Assembly: GCA_013335235.1 (NCBI GenBank)
Contig: JAAXVZ010000077.1
Location: 1 to 6,236 of the forward strand
Length of the DNA stretch: 6,236 nt
Direction of reading: 5' to 3'
Origin: Nanobdellota archaeon
GTDB taxonomy: Archaea; Nanobdellota; Nanobdellia; Woesearchaeales; GW2011-AR15
The position numbers were made by a program, and so were the translations under genes. Positions within the stretch are counted from its first letter, which is position 1, and the number at the start of each line of letters is the position of its first letter. Shown in pieces: positions 5,990-6,236 of the stretch. The notes under the pieces are model-generated. The model did not search any database, was not told the origin of the DNA, and was given only the letters and a program-made list of their open reading frames with translations.

Positions 5990-6236
5990 TCTATGTTTAT
6001 GTACCCCACCTGGAATTTTCCTGAACGCTCATATTCTTTGAACTGCTGCGGCTTATTTGCTAATAATGTATTAATCTGCGATTCTGTGAAATTTCCGCCT
6101 TTCCTGAAGAGCAACCATACAATCATTGGTTGCTTTCCCTGCTGCGTATCCACCATCTCAAAACCGAATTGCACTAATCTATAATTTTCTTTTAAGTATG
6201 TGCTTCTTGGCTGATCTACGGGATCGCAGGTTGGCC
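5986..6236 (-). CDS. Unrecognised protein, C-terminal end only (5' end off the right edge)
   Basis: The frame is open from the right edge to TGA at 5988-5986, giving about 83 residues of C-terminus. A GTG lies at 6174-6172, but the frame continues upstream (PTCDPVDQPRSTYLKENYRL before VQFGFEM), so this is very probably the tail of a longer gene rather than a 62-aa protein. The piece is polar with alternating aromatic strands (FGFEMVDT, MIVWLLFRK, FQVGYINIE), suggesting a small alpha/beta or beta-rich soluble domain. No cofactor or catalytic motif is visible and I do not recognise the family. The 4-nt overlap with the flippase-like gene indicates co-transcription. A membrane glycosyltransferase with a soluble C-terminal domain would suit the context, but nothing seen here demonstrates it. 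Confidence refers to its being coding. Confidence 0.72.
   Translation of the reverse strand, partial: PTCDPVDQPRSTYLKENYRLVQFGFEMVDTQQGKQPMIVWLLFRKGGNFTESQINTLLANKPQQFKEYERSGKFQVGYINIE

Noticed and set aside
5993..6184. Plus-strand 63-codon frame with cysteine-rich translation
   Set aside because: It mirrors the minus-strand frame that continues to the window edge and overlaps the flippase-like gene by ATGA; no plus-strand promoter or ribosome site supports it.
1..6236. Mobile element, prophage, defence system or tRNA/rRNA gene
   Set aside because: No transposase, integrase, terminal repeats, repeat-spacer pattern, nuclease/helicase motifs or tRNA-like stem-loops were seen; every long frame belongs to glycan, methylation or membrane families, or is the unassigned tail at the right edge.

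Overview
This window looks archaeal. The two promoters visible between divergent genes have a purine-rich BRE-like stretch followed by a TTTATA-type TATA box about 26-29 nt before the start codon. This leaves essentially no 5' leader, which is typical of archaeal leaderless mRNAs. There are no bacterial -35/-10 boxes. Arginine is mostly AGG/AGA, ATA is common for isoleucine, and GC content is moderate by eye. A lineage cannot be fixed from this sequence. An uncultured (e.g. DPANN-type) archaeon would fit, but that is a guess.

Layout: (1) 1-402, minus strand: N-terminal part of a radical SAM protein that runs off the left edge. (2) 403-513: a divergent promoter region with a TATA box for each direction and a perfect 13-bp inverted repeat covering the radical SAM promoter. 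(3) 514-5083, plus strand: a tight four-gene operon encoding a polyprenyl-phosphate-type GT2 glycosyltransferase, a GT4 glycosyltransferase, a glutamine-hydrolysing asparagine synthase-like amidotransferase and a class I SAM methyltransferase. Junctions are a 4-nt overlap, a 1-nt gap and a 4-nt gap. (4) 5039-6236, minus strand: a flippase-like (UPF0104/LPG-synthase-TM) membrane protein, preceded by the C-terminal end of an unrecognised gene entering from the right edge, joined by a 4-nt ATGA overlap. The two operons converge and their last genes overlap tail to tail by 45 bp.

Functional reading (inference): this is a lipid-linked glycan or surface-glycan assembly locus. The GT2 enzyme would charge a polyprenyl/dolichyl phosphate with a sugar, and the GT4 enzyme would extend a glycan with a nucleotide-sugar donor. 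The AsnB-like enzyme may amidate a sugar acid or may simply make asparagine, and the methyltransferase may cap or decorate the product. The flippase-like protein may help the lipid-linked product cross the membrane. The separate GT2 and UPF0104 proteins resemble the two halves of AglD-type archaeal N-glycosylation enzymes. No RNA gene, CRISPR array, insertion sequence or origin was found. All known parts belong to familiar families, so any novelty lies in their combination and in the promoter palindrome.
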